A stretch of DNA of 64,000 bases from Seohaeicola zhoushanensis (GTDB lineage Bacteria; Pseudomonadota; Alphaproteobacteria; Rhodobacterales; Rhodobacteraceae), in the NCBI RefSeq assembly GCF_014656415.1, contig NZ_BNCJ01000017.1:1-64000 (forward strand), written 5' to 3'. The notes under the pieces are model-generated. The model was not told the DNA's origin. It worked only from the letters and a program-made list of their open reading frames with translations, and did not search any database. The position numbers and the translations under genes are program-made. Positions 16,310-25,249 of this stretch are shown piece by piece. Each line of letters opens with the position of its first letter. Position 1 is the first letter of the stretch.

Positions 16310-17881
16310 ATGCTGCTACGCGCCCTGATCTCGTCGCTGCTGATCTGCCTGGCCCAGGTGGCCTCGGGGCAGGAGGTGGTGATCGGCCGGGCCGATCTGG
16401 TGCCTTCCGGCCTGCCCGGTCTTGCCATCGCCCGTCCGCTGGACCGGCCCGCCACGCCGCGCCCGGCAGCACTCGCCGGTATCGCCGAGGGGATTCCGGG
16501 CGCCAGGCTGCTGAATTCCCTGGTCGCGCGCGGCAAGGCACAGGGCCTGGACGGCATCCTCTACGAGAACCGCGATCGCGGCCATTCGACCCTCTCGGCC
16601 GAGGCCTTCCCGGGGCTCACCTTCCTGAGTTTCGACAAGGCGCTGAAGGGTGAGGGGTTCGACTACGGGCTTGCCGGCAAGGTGGTGGTCGAAGGCCCGC
16701 TGATCGGCAATTCCTCGACCGCCCTGACGCGGGGGCCCTTCGCGCGCAGCCTGACCCGGCTCGCGATGACATCGCGCCTGGGCGCCGAGATTGCGCAGAG
16801 GCAATATGCCGCCGACAGCCTCTATATCTACCCCGAGCATCGCGACCACGACGGGCGCGATCTCTATCCGGCGATCTGGCCCTATACTATCAACAGTCAG
16901 GGCTCGTCGGGGTCCGATCAGCCTATAATTCGGGCCCTGCTGATGACGCTTGCCGGTTTCACCGCCGAGACGCGGGCGCGCCTGGTCGAGACGCACCAGC
17001 TGGCGCCGGCGCTGCAGATGATCCTGCGGCGTAACCTGCTGGGGGTCGACAGCGATGCCGACTACATGACGGCGCTGGCGCATCCTTCGGCCATCGACGG
17101 CACCACCCTGCGGCCCGAGCGGATGATCGCCCAGGCCGCGGCGATGCGACCGGACCAGCTTCCGCCGCCGCTGAGGATTGAGGTCGAGGAGGAGACCTTT
17201 CGCACCGCTGCCGGCCTGACGGGCAAGAGCGAGATCCTGTTCACCACGCCGCAGGCCATTGCCCGGCTCTGGCGGGCCGGCGACTGGGCGCGCGAGATGA
17301 TGATTTCGGCGCAGAGCGATCCGGTGGCCGAGGGTCAATCGCTGCGCTTTCACTGGGTGCTGCTGCGCGGCGATCCCGAGAAGGTCTGGATCACCAGGCT
17401 CGACGAGGCCGGGAGCAGGGCGCGGCTACGTATCGCCTGGCACGACGAGTTTGCCCTGCCGGGACGCGAGACGCGGCTGACCTCGCGGGTGGATATCGGC
17501 GTCTTTGCCGAGACCGGCGCCGCGGTCAGCGCGCCGGCCTATGTCTCGGTCGCCTTTCCCACGCATCAGAAGCGCGAGTATCTGCCGGGGCCGGACGGGG
17601 CGATGCGGTTGGTCTCGGTGAATTACAACGCCGCCGGGCGCAGCACCGAGTTCGATCCGCGCCTGTTCTGGACCGGAGCCTGGCGCGACGAGATGCGCTA
17701 TGACGCGGAGGGGCAGCTAGCCGGCTGGCAGCGCCACGATGAAGGGCCGGGCGGTGCAGGGCAGGGCGGCCAACGTGTGACGGATTTCGCCGCGGACGGA
17801 AGGCTGCGGGACGGGCGGATCGTGCGCTATGCCCCGGTCAACCCGGCACTGCCGATGGTCCTGGACTGGCGTGCCGAGTAG
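16310..17881 (+). CDS. Secreted protein of unknown function
   Basis: A 523-residue protein with a signal peptide (MLLRALISSLLICLAQVASG) and a good ribosome-binding sequence (GGAGGAG). No named family is recognised. It contains IGNSSTALTRGPFARSLTRLAM, LYIYPEHRDHDGRDLYPA, NSQGSSGSDQP and a C-terminal beta-rich part (VDIGVFAETGAAVSAPAYVS). Similar proteins known to me in rhodobacteria are annotated only as hypothetical. It converges on the outer-membrane barrel gene with three bases between stops. The gene is preceded by about 200 bases that hold the decayed end of the chemoreceptor. Confidence 0.78.
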   Translation: MLLRALISSLLICLAQVASGQEVVIGRADLVPSGLPGLAIARPLDRPATPRPAALAGIAEGIPGARLLNSLVARGKAQGLDGILYENRDRGHSTLSAEAFPGLTFLSFDKALKGEGFDYGLAGKVVVEGPLIGNSSTALTRGPFARSLTRLAMTSRLGAEIAQRQYAADSLYIYPEHRDHDGRDLYPAIWPYTINSQGSSGSDQPIIRALLMTLAGFTAETRARLVETHQLAPALQMILRRNLLGVDSDADYMTALAHPSAIDGTTLRPERMIAQAAAMRPDQLPPPLRIEVEEETFRTAAGLTGKSEILFTTPQAIARLWRAGDWAREMMISAQSDPVAEGQSLRFHWVLLRGDPEKVWITRLDEAGSRARLRIAWHDEFALPGRETRLTSRVDIGVFAETGAAVSAPAYVSVAFPTHQKREYLPGPDGAMRLVSVNYNAAGRSTEFDPRLFWTGAWRDEMRYDAEGQLAGWQRHDEGPGGAGQGGQRVTDFAADGRLRDGRIVRYAPVNPALPMVLDWRAE

Positions 17882-17884
17882 GGC

Positions 17885-19324
17885 TCAGTTCAGGTCGAAC
17901 TTGCGCGACAGGCTCACGAAAACGCCGTTGGAGGTGCCACGCCCGAGGGTCGACGATGTTGGCGCCCCGACGGCAACCTCTTTGCGGGCATTGTAGTTGA
18001 TGCCGGCGTCGAGGTTCCAATCCTCGGTGAGGGCACGGCTGTAGCCCATCGAAATGGTCGTCCGCGTTGTCTGGTTCGCAGTGCCGGTGCCATCGACAAG
18101 GAAGTAGGAGGCATTCGCGAAGAGACTGGAGGTCTCGTTGACCTGGTGACTGTATCGCGCGGCCAGCGAGGTGGTGAAACGATCCTCGTTGTTGGCGTCC
18201 GCCTGCACCGAGCGGTTCAGGCTCAGGGACAGGCTGCCCGAGGGCAGCGTCTGGCGCCAGTTCACGCCGCCGATCAGCCTGGCCGAGGAGCCGGCGATGC
18301 TCGACGCGCCGATGTCGAACCCGATGCTGCCCGTCGGCAAAACATACTGGCGCCCGACCCTCAGCGTATCGACTGCACCGCTGTCGGATCGTGACACACT
18401 GTAGGAGGCGGAGAGCGAGCCGGATGGCAGCGGTGTCGCGTAGGACAGGCTGCCGGTGACGCCGGTCGAATCCTTCGAGGTTGTGCCAGTGTTTTTCGAA
18501 TCGGCCTTGGTATAGCCGATCCGGGCGGAAAGTGACGCGCCGCTTGCGAGGTCATGGTCGAAGCCGACGGCCGCCGACTGCGACTTGTTCGTCGTGTTCA
18601 GGATATTGTTGTCGTACCGGCTGGCGCTGAGGTCGACCACGAGCGCCGTACCCGGCCGGAACCGGAAGAAGGTGCTCAGCTTGATAGAGCTGCGGTCATA
18701 GTCGGTCGGCTGGGCCGTCGTGGTGTTCAGGTATTGCACGCTGTCGCGGTTGATGCTCGCCCGGAAGCCGAGTGGAGCGTCGATGCCCGTCTCGTACATC
18801 AGCGCGAAGCGGCTTGCGCGGCGATCACCGGTGCCTTGCAGGCTGCCGAAGTCGCTGGGCGGGGTGACGACGTTATCTTCGTCGGTGAAATCCCACAGCG
18901 GCCGTGCAAGGGAGATCGCGCTTTCGGAATAGGCGGCGTCGAGTTGCAGCCGCGAGCGGGCGCCTTCGTGGGTGTAGAACAGCGAGGCCGCGGGATCGAC
19001 GAAGCCAGTCTCGGTGGTGCTGCCGGCGGGCGTGCTGCCATAGCGCAGAGCGCCGCCGATCTGGAAGTTGAAGGTCTGGGTGGGCGTCTCGCTCGAAACG
19101 TTCAGCGCCACGCCGGTGGACGACAGCGTCGAGCGGCCTTCGCGCGGGTTGAGCGCGGTGCCGGTCCCGAGGGACAGGTTGTCGTAGCTGCCGAAGCTCT
19201 GCTGCAGGCCAAGCTGGACCCGCAGCCCCGCCGGACCGCTTTCGTCCTGCGCGAGCGATGGGCCGGTCAGATACACCAACAGGGCCGCGGCAGCGGTCCC
19301 TCCTATCACGCCCCTGTTCTTCAC
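17885..19324 (-). CDS. Outer-membrane beta-barrel protein
   Basis: A 479-residue exported protein with a signal peptide ending GPSLAQ. The mature part is Ser/Thr/Asn/Gly-rich with alternating hydrophobic residues in about 20 strand-length segments (for example FRFRPGTALVVDLSASRYD, SLSARIGYTKADSKN, GSIGFDIGASSIAG), and it ends in a strand with KFDL near the C terminus, as expected for an outer-membrane barrel. It follows the Wza-like gene by 25 bases on the same strand, so it probably acts as an exit pore or accessory barrel in polysaccharide export. Compositional evidence only; no specific family could be assigned. Confidence 0.78.
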   Translation of the reverse strand: MKNRGVIGGTAAAALLVYLTGPSLAQDESGPAGLRVQLGLQQSFGSYDNLSLGTGTALNPREGRSTLSSTGVALNVSSETPTQTFNFQIGGALRYGSTPAGSTTETGFVDPAASLFYTHEGARSRLQLDAAYSESAISLARPLWDFTDEDNVVTPPSDFGSLQGTGDRRASRFALMYETGIDAPLGFRASINRDSVQYLNTTTAQPTDYDRSSIKLSTFFRFRPGTALVVDLSASRYDNNILNTTNKSQSAAVGFDHDLASGASLSARIGYTKADSKNTGTTSKDSTGVTGSLSYATPLPSGSLSASYSVSRSDSGAVDTLRVGRQYVLPTGSIGFDIGASSIAGSSARLIGGVNWRQTLPSGSLSLSLNRSVQADANNEDRFTTSLAARYSHQVNETSSLFANASYFLVDGTGTANQTTRTTISMGYSRALTEDWNLDAGINYNARKEVAVGAPTSSTLGRGTSNGVFVSLSRKFDLN

Positions 19325-19349
19325 TGCCCTGCCCCGGACTCCCTGAACG

Positions 19350-19961
19350 TTATTCGAACAATCGCCGTGTCGGTACCACGATCACATCGCCGGTGGCGAG
19401 GACGGTGGCGCCGATCGAGTTCTTGCCTGCGAGAACGTCGTTATAGTTGAAACTGTAGACCGATTGTTTGCCCGAACGATCGGTGCGGCGCAACTGCACC
19501 CGCTTGACCGCGGCGAAACGGCTGAACCCGCCGGCCTGCGCCAGCGCCTGCAACAGGGTGGTGCCCCGCTTGACCTCGATCATGCCGGGCTTGTTCACCT
19601 CGCCCATGAAGTAGATCGCCATCTGGTAGGTCGCCACGCCGCCCGTCGCGGCCGGCGTGCCCAGCTGGGTCAGCGAAACGGTCACGGTCGGATCATTGGC
19701 GAAGTTGCTCGACAGCTTCGAGGTCACGTCGGCGCGCACTTCCTCGATCGTGCGCCCGGCCACCGAGATGGTTCCGGCCAGCGGCACGGTCACGCGCCCG
19801 TCGGGCAGAACCAGCGCATCACGGTTGATCGAGGAGTCTTCCAGCACCTCGAACCGCACGGTATCGCCCGGCTTGATCCGGTAATTGTCTTGCGCCAACG
19901 CGGCGGTCGATCCCGCCAGAACCAGAAACAGCGCACCCAGGTATTTCGAAATTCGCGTCAT
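19350..19961 (-). CDS. Wza/ExoF-like polysaccharide export protein
   Basis: A 203-residue periplasmic protein with a signal peptide (LGALFLVLAGSTAALAQ). It has the Poly_export domain signature YRIKPGDTVRFEVLEDSSIN and LPDGRVTVPLAGTISVAGRT, then an SLBB-like domain with YFMGEVNKPGMIEVKRGTTLLQALAQAGGFS. No lipobox is present, and it lacks the C-terminal helix of E. coli Wza, so the downstream barrel may provide the outer-membrane part. The ATG at 19961 begins the signal peptide; a longer reading from 20045 starts in unrelated sequence. Confidence 0.88.
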   Translation of the reverse strand: MTRISKYLGALFLVLAGSTAALAQDNYRIKPGDTVRFEVLEDSSINRDALVLPDGRVTVPLAGTISVAGRTIEEVRADVTSKLSSNFANDPTVTVSLTQLGTPAATGGVATYQMAIYFMGEVNKPGMIEVKRGTTLLQALAQAGGFSRFAAVKRVQLRRTDRSGKQSVYSFNYNDVLAGKNSIGATVLATGDVIVVPTRRLFE

Positions 19962-20147
19962 AGCAGACTCTCTGTCTTCAACTTCAGGCCCCTGATCGCT
20001 CAGGTTAAAGGTTTTTCTCGCACAGCCAAAGGGAATAGTCACCATCCCCCGGAATGAGCCCGCCAGGCGCCACGGACGTGCCGCCAGAGCAACACAGTCA
20101 CCGCGATCCGGCGCTTATTGTTCACTAACCATCGGCGGGCCTGCGGG

Positions 20148-20927
20148 TCAACGGCCCTTCCAGACCGGCTCGCGCTTCTCGGCGAAGGCACGCGCACCCT
20201 CCACCTGGTCCTCGGAGCCGTAGAGCGTATCGACGGTTTCCAGCTGCCGCCGCGTGATCCGGTTCATCATGTCCTGGAACCGGGCGTCCTCGGCCTCGCG
20301 CACGATCTCCTTGATCGCGGCGTAGACCAGCGGCGGCCCCGAGGCGAGCAGCTGCGCCAGTTCCATCGCCCGCTCCATCAGCCGCGCGGGGGGCAGGATC
20401 TCGTTCACCAGGCCCCAGCGGTGGGCTTCCTGGGCATCGAACCAGCGGCCGGTGAGCAGTAGTTCCATGGCGATGTGATAGGGGATGCGCTTGGGCAGTT
20501 TCACGCTGGCGGCATCGGCCACGGTGCCCGAGCGGATCTCGGGCAGGGCAAAGGTGGCGTGGTCGGCGGCGAGGATCATGTCGGCGCTGAGTGCCAGTTC
20601 CAGCCCGCCACCGCAGGCGATGCCGTTCACCGCGGCGATCACCGGCTTGTTCATGCGGGGCAGCTCCTGCAAGCCCCCGAAGCCGCCGACGCCATAGTCG
20701 CCGTCGACCGCGTCACCCGCGGCGGCGGCTTTCAGATCCCAACCGGGGCAGAAGAAGCGCTCTCCCGCCGCCGTCAGGATGGCGACGCGCAGCTCGGGGT
20801 CATCACGGAACGCGCGGAAGGTCTCGCCCATCACCCGGCTGGTGGCAAGGTCGATGGCATTGGCCTTGGGCCGGTCGAGGATGACGGTGAGCACGGCGCC
20901 CTCGCGCCGCGTGATGATGGGGCTCAT
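20148..20927 (-). CDS. Crotonase-family enzyme, CaiD-like
   Basis: A 259-residue enoyl-CoA hydratase/isomerase family protein. The oxyanion-hole region GERFFCPGWDLKA and the two catalytic-position glutamates (GGGLELALSAD and FALPEIRSG) are present. The segment ADAASVKLPKRIPYHIAMEL resembles carnitinyl-CoA dehydratase (CaiD) more than general enoyl-CoA hydratases. Its start overlaps the upstream acyl-CoA ligase stop by four bases, and an acyl-CoA dehydrogenase lies further upstream on the same strand, so a short CoA-linked catabolic route is encoded. The exact substrate is not shown; no CaiB-like transferase is nearby. Confidence 0.85.
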   Translation of the reverse strand: MSPIITRREGAVLTVILDRPKANAIDLATSRVMGETFRAFRDDPELRVAILTAAGERFFCPGWDLKAAAAGDAVDGDYGVGGFGGLQELPRMNKPVIAAVNGIACGGGLELALSADMILAADHATFALPEIRSGTVADAASVKLPKRIPYHIAMELLLTGRWFDAQEAHRWGLVNEILPPARLMERAMELAQLLASGPPLVYAAIKEIVREAEDARFQDMMNRITRRQLETVDTLYGSEDQVEGARAFAEKREPVWKGR

Positions 20928-22942
20928 GGCTGGGCCTCCCGGATCAGGGCGTCTGCCGCCACCGCGCGGGACGGGGTGCAGATCAGCGGGTTGATTTCGA
21001 TCTCTTCCAGTGTGGCGGCATGGGCGGTCACATAGGCCTGAACAAAGTCTATTGCGGCGAGAATCGCGTCGATATCGGCGGCGGGGCCTCCGCGATAGCC
21101 GGTCAGCAGCGGCGCGCAGCGCAGGTGCATCAGCGCTGCCTGAACCGCATCGCGCGGGGCCGGCACCAGCAGCGAGAGGCTATCCTGCATCAGCTCGGTC
21201 AGCACGCCGCCCGCGCCCAGTGTCAGCACGAAGCCATGCGCCTGGTCTCGCAGCACGCCGACCAGCAGCTCGGCCGCGCCGTCCGTCACCATCTCTTCCA
21301 GCAGGTAGGGGCCGGGGCCGATCTCTGCCGCCGCCTGTTCCAGGTCGCCGGGCCTCAGGCCCAGCCGCACGGCGCCATGGTCCGACTTGTGGGCGAGGCC
21401 GGTGCCCTTGAGCACCAGGGGCGGGGTCAGCCCCCTGGCGGCCTGTTCGAGATCACCGGCCTGGGCGAGCCACCCTGTTGGCACCGCCAGTCCGAAGCCG
21501 GCCAATGCCGCCTTGGCCTCGGCTTCGCCGATCAAGACCGCCTCGCGCGCCGGTCCAGGCAAGAGCAGCGGCGGGGCGGGCGGGGGCAGGGGCGTCGAGG
21601 CCGCCACCAGCGCCGCCAGCGCCTCGGGCAGGCCCTGTAACGGGGCGACGCCGCCGGCCATCAGCCGCGCGGCCACCGCCTCGGGCATCAGCTCGGGCAG
21701 GGTCGAGACCACGGCGAAGGGGGCGCCGGTCTCGGCCCGCACGTTCAGCGCCGCCTGGGTGGCGCAGTCCCAGTCGGTCGCATCGGTATGCGGGTAGTCG
21801 ACCAGCGAGAGCGTTATGCCGATGCCCGCGCCGGTCATCGCGGCCCAGGCCCGCGTCATCGCCGCCGTGTCGCGCCAGATGTAGGTGTGGTAGTCGAGCG
21901 GGTTCGCCAAGGCCACCATCGGCCCCAAGGCCCCGCGTAGAGCCTGCTTCTGAGCCTGATCGAGCGGCGGAAAATGCAGCCCCGTGCCGCGCGCCAGGTC
22001 GGCCACGAGGCTCGCCTCGCCGCCCGAACAGCTGATCGAGGCCACCCCGCGCGAGGCCAGCCGCCCGCAGCAATGCAGCAGCTTCAGGGTTTCCAGGAAG
22101 GCCGGCAGGGTGTGCAGCCGCGCGATGCCGAGCCGGTCGAGCAGCGCCTGCGCCCCGGCATCGCCGCCGGCCAGAGAGGCGGTATGCGACACCGCCGCCG
22201 CCTGCGCCTGTTCCGAGGCCCCGACCTTGAGCGCCACCAGCGCCACGCCCCTGGCCCGCGCCTTCGAGGCGAGCATTTCCCAGCCGCGCAGGTTGCCGAA
22301 GCCCTCGACATGCAGCCCGATGGCGGTGATGCGGTCGTCGTCCAGCAGGGCGGCGGCGATCTCGGCCTGCGTTGTTTGCGCCATGTTCCCGCAGGCCACC
22401 ATCATGGCAATCGGCAGGGCGCGCCGCTGCATGGTCAGGTTGATCGCGATGTTCGAGGATTGCGTCAGGATCGCCACGCCGCGTTCCACCGGGCGCATCC
22501 CGTGCTGGTCCGGCCAGATCGCCGCCTGGTCGAGCGCGTTGACGAAGCCATAGCAGTTGGGCCCCAGCAGCGGCATGTTGCCGGCGGCCGCCACCAGCCG
22601 CGCCTGCAGATCGCCGCCCGCCGCGTCCTCGGCCGCCGCCTCGGTGAAGCCCGAGGCGAAGCAGACCGCGCCGCCGGCCCCCATTGCGGCCAGTTCGGCC
22701 ACGACATCGATCGTGGCCTGGCGGTTCACCCCGACAAAGGCCGCGTCGACCGGCCCCTCGACCTGCGCCAGGCTGCGCAGCGCCCGCCGGCCGGCGATCA
22801 GCTTGCCCTCGGGGTGCACCGGCACGATCAGCCCGCCATAGCCGATCCGCTCCGCCGCCCCGACAATCGCCGCGCACCAGGCGCCGCCGCCGATCACCGC
22901 GATGGTGCGCGGTTTGAACAGGCGGGAGAGGTCGCGGGTCAT
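20924..22942 (-). CDS. ADP-forming acetate/acyl-CoA ligase family protein
   Basis: A 672-residue fused acyl-CoA synthetase (NDP-forming). The N-terminal half has a CoA-binding domain (IAVIGGGAWCAAIVGAAERIGYG) and a succinyl-CoA-ligase-like region with GPNCYGFVNALD and the flavodoxin-like SISCSGGEASLVADLARG. The C-terminal part is an ATP-grasp domain (VLIGEAEAKAALAGFGL, PLVLKGTGLAHKSDHGAVRL, LLEEMVTDGAAELLVGV, EINPLI). It converts a carboxylic acid to its CoA thioester or the reverse with ADP/ATP. The stop overlaps the crotonase ATG. Rhodobacteria have several such proteins, mostly of unknown substrate. Confidence 0.87.
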   Translation of the reverse strand: MTRDLSRLFKPRTIAVIGGGAWCAAIVGAAERIGYGGLIVPVHPEGKLIAGRRALRSLAQVEGPVDAAFVGVNRQATIDVVAELAAMGAGGAVCFASGFTEAAAEDAAGGDLQARLVAAAGNMPLLGPNCYGFVNALDQAAIWPDQHGMRPVERGVAILTQSSNIAINLTMQRRALPIAMMVACGNMAQTTQAEIAAALLDDDRITAIGLHVEGFGNLRGWEMLASKARARGVALVALKVGASEQAQAAAVSHTASLAGGDAGAQALLDRLGIARLHTLPAFLETLKLLHCCGRLASRGVASISCSGGEASLVADLARGTGLHFPPLDQAQKQALRGALGPMVALANPLDYHTYIWRDTAAMTRAWAAMTGAGIGITLSLVDYPHTDATDWDCATQAALNVRAETGAPFAVVSTLPELMPEAVAARLMAGGVAPLQGLPEALAALVAASTPLPPPAPPLLLPGPAREAVLIGEAEAKAALAGFGLAVPTGWLAQAGDLEQAARGLTPPLVLKGTGLAHKSDHGAVRLGLRPGDLEQAAAEIGPGPYLLEEMVTDGAAELLVGVLRDQAHGFVLTLGAGGVLTELMQDSLSLLVPAPRDAVQAALMHLRCAPLLTGYRGGPAADIDAILAAIDFVQAYVTAHAATLEEIEINPLICTPSRAVAADALIREAQP

Positions 22943-22974
22943 CTCAGGCCCCTGCGCTGGCGGCCAGGGGGGAG

Positions 22975-23206
22975 CCTCCGGCGGGGAATATTTGGGGCAA
23001 AAGGAAGCCGCAACGGTTTCTTAACCACCTTCCGCCAGGATGCCCGCACGGTACAGGCGGGGACGCCGATGACCGTGCAAGAGGAAGAGAACCCATCTCT
23101 TCGGGGGAGGGACATCGTGCCCTCCCCTTTTCCTTTTGCTTTGAATATCCTGGGGAGCGCGAGGGGTGAAACCCCTCGCCCGGGTCGGCGCGACGCAGTC
23201 GCGGCG
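22975..23206. repeat. Intergenic palindrome cluster
   Basis: No gene is supported in 22943-23213. It holds three hairpins: GGGGAGGG/CCCTCCCC at 23104-23127 followed by a T-rich run, GAGGGGT-GAA-ACCCCTC at 23161-23177, and CGCGAC-GCA-GTCGCG at 23189-23203. The GCA-loop hairpin and the neighbouring AATAT-CC-GGGGAG segments are like the element at 34560-34609. It probably acts in transcript termination. Confidence 0.5.
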
Positions 23207-23213
23207 AAACCCC

Positions 23214-24374
23214 TCATGCCCCCAGCGCGCGCAGCAGATCGCGGCTGATGATGTGCCGCTGGATCTCGCTGGTCCCGTCCCAGATCCGCTCGACCCGCGC
23301 GTCGCGCCAGAACCGTTCGAGCGGGTAGTCGTCCATCAGCCCCATCCCGCCATGCAGCTGGATCGCCGCATCGGTGACCCGCGCCAGCATCTCGGAGGCA
23401 TAAAGCTTGGCCGAGGCGATCTCGCGGTTGGCGGGCAGGCCCTGGTCGAGCCGGTCGGCGGCGGCCAGCGTCAGCAGGTCTGCGGCGTCGATTTCGGTTA
23501 TCATGTCGGCGAGCTGGAAGCTCACGCCCTGGAACTTGCCGATCTTCTGGCCGAACTGTTCGCGGGTGGCGGCATGGTCGAGCGCATAGTCGAAGACCCG
23601 CCGCGCCCGGCCCACGCACATGGCCGCCACGGTCAGGCGGGTTGCGTAGAGCCAGGTGTTCATCACCTCGAACCCGCCGTCGACCTCACCCAGCACCTGG
23701 GCATCCGGCAGGCGGCAGTCGTCGAATTCGAGGATCGAATTGGCATAGCCCCGGTGGCTCACCGACTTGTAGCCGGGCCGGATGGTGAAGCCCGGCGTGC
23801 CGCGGTCGACCAGGAAGGCGGTGATGCGTTTCTTCACGCCCTTCGGCGTTTCATCGGCGCCGGTGGCCATGAAGACGATGACGAAGTCGGCATGTTCCGC
23901 GCCCGAGATGAAGTGCTTGGTGCCGTTCGCCACCCAGTCGCCGCCCTCGCGCCGGGCCGTGCAGGTCATGCCGCGCACGTCCGACCCGGCGCCCGGTTCG
24001 GTCATCGCCAGCGCGTCCATCCGCTCGCCCCGCACCGCCGGCAGCAGGTAGCGGTCGACCTGTTCGCCCTGGCAGGCCATCAGGATGTTCTGCGGCCGCC
24101 CGAAGAAATGGGTCAGCGCCATCGAGCCGCGCCCCAGCTCGCGCTCGACGAGGGCGAATTCCAGGTGGTTCAGCCCGGCGCCGCCGACGCTTTCGGGGAA
24201 GTTGCAGGCATAGAAGCCGAGGTCGATGGTCTTGCGCCTGATCTCGGCGGCGATCTCGTCGGGCACCGTGCCGCTGCGTTCGACCAGCGCCTCGTGCGGG
24301 TAGATCTCCTTCTCGACGAAGGCGCGCAGGGTGGCGACAATCATCTCCTGCGCGTCGTTCAACCCGTATTGCAT
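23214..24374 (-). CDS. Acyl-CoA dehydrogenase
   Basis: A 386-residue FAD flavoprotein oxidising an acyl-CoA at the alpha-beta bond. Features: AMTEPGAGSDVRGMTCTA (FAD/substrate loop), KHFISGAEHADFVIVF, RREQFGQ-like TREQFGQKIGKFQGV, and QLHGGMGLMDDYPLERFWRD. At the position where most family members have the catalytic glutamate (EGT), this protein reads IWDGTSEIQRHI, with Asp instead. Encoded 271 bases upstream of the ligase-crotonase pair on the same strand and probably in the same pathway. Confidence 0.9.
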   Translation of the reverse strand: MQYGLNDAQEMIVATLRAFVEKEIYPHEALVERSGTVPDEIAAEIRRKTIDLGFYACNFPESVGGAGLNHLEFALVERELGRGSMALTHFFGRPQNILMACQGEQVDRYLLPAVRGERMDALAMTEPGAGSDVRGMTCTARREGGDWVANGTKHFISGAEHADFVIVFMATGADETPKGVKKRITAFLVDRGTPGFTIRPGYKSVSHRGYANSILEFDDCRLPDAQVLGEVDGGFEVMNTWLYATRLTVAAMCVGRARRVFDYALDHAATREQFGQKIGKFQGVSFQLADMITEIDAADLLTLAAADRLDQGLPANREIASAKLYASEMLARVTDAAIQLHGGMGLMDDYPLERFWRDARVERIWDGTSEIQRHIISRDLLRALGA

Positions 24375-24394
24375 CGCCGCGCTCCGAACAGGCT

Positions 24395-25150
24395 CTAAGT
24401 GGCGTAATTCGACCCTTCGTCGTCGAGGATCAGCTTCAGCTCGCCGAGGTGCCGCTCGGCCTGGCCGGGGTAGTCGTCGACCTCCTGCGCGGTCTTGGCG
24501 GCGACCTCGTCCGAGAGGCGGCGCAGCGGCTGGCCGGTCTGCAGCGCGCGGATATAGGTCTCGGCGGCGCGCTCGAAGAAGAACATCCGGTTGAAGCAGT
24601 CGGCCACGTCCGAGCCGATCACCATGATCCCGTGGTTGCCCATGATCATGACCTTCTTCTTGGGGTCGGTGAACAGCGCCGCGACGCGTTCGCCCTCTTC
24701 CTCGAAGGCCAGCCCGCCGTAGTGGTCGTCGACCACCTGCCGGTCATGGAACATCGCCGAGTTCTGGTCGATCGCCGGCAGGTAGCTGTCGGCGAGGCTG
24801 GCCAGGACGGTCGAATGGATCGAATGCACGTGCATGGCGCAGCGGGCGAAGGGGACGTGGCGGTGGATCGCCGCGTGCAGCGCCCAGGCGGTCGGGTCGG
24901 GCGCGTCGGGGCCTTTCATCGCCTCAGGGTCGTTGGCGTCGAGTTCCAGCAGGTCGCTGGCGCGGATGCGGCTGAAGTGGACCTGGTTGCGGTTCATCAG
25001 GAAGCGGGTGCCGTCGTCGTTCACCGCGAGGCTGAAGTGGTTCGACACCGCCTCGTGCATGTTCAGCCGGGCGGTCCAGCGGAAGGCGGCGGCGAGGTCC
25101 ACCCGTTCCTGCCAATGGGACATGTTGGGGCGCAGATTCGTGACGGCCAT
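24395..25150 (-). CDS. Class II aldolase/adducin family protein
   Basis: A 251-residue cytosolic protein of the class II aldolase/adducin fold. Zinc-ligand histidines are visible in CAMHVHSIHS and GNHGIMVIGSDV, and HEAVSNHFSLAV opens the fold. The family includes sugar-phosphate aldolases and many proteins of unassigned substrate; this one resembles the latter. It is divergent from the LysR gene across 99 bases, which suggests that the regulator controls it. It lies 20 bases upstream of the acyl-CoA dehydrogenase start, so both could be one transcript. Confidence 0.87.
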   Translation of the reverse strand: MAVTNLRPNMSHWQERVDLAAAFRWTARLNMHEAVSNHFSLAVNDDGTRFLMNRNQVHFSRIRASDLLELDANDPEAMKGPDAPDPTAWALHAAIHRHVPFARCAMHVHSIHSTVLASLADSYLPAIDQNSAMFHDRQVVDDHYGGLAFEEEGERVAALFTDPKKKVMIMGNHGIMVIGSDVADCFNRMFFFERAAETYIRALQTGQPLRRLSDEVAAKTAQEVDDYPGQAERHLGELKLILDDEGSNYAT

Positions 25151-25249
25151 GAAATTTCTCCTTGTCTGGCCGTCAGCCTGCCGCCCCCGGCGCCCTTTGA
25201 CCAACGAAAAATTTCCGGGTAATCCATTAGCGATACTTATGCCGGGATA

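Noticed and set aside
23068-23245. Small plus-strand frame between the ligase and dehydrogenase genes
   Set aside because: It runs through three palindromes and into the antisense of the dehydrogenase gene; no ribosome-binding site or protein-like composition.
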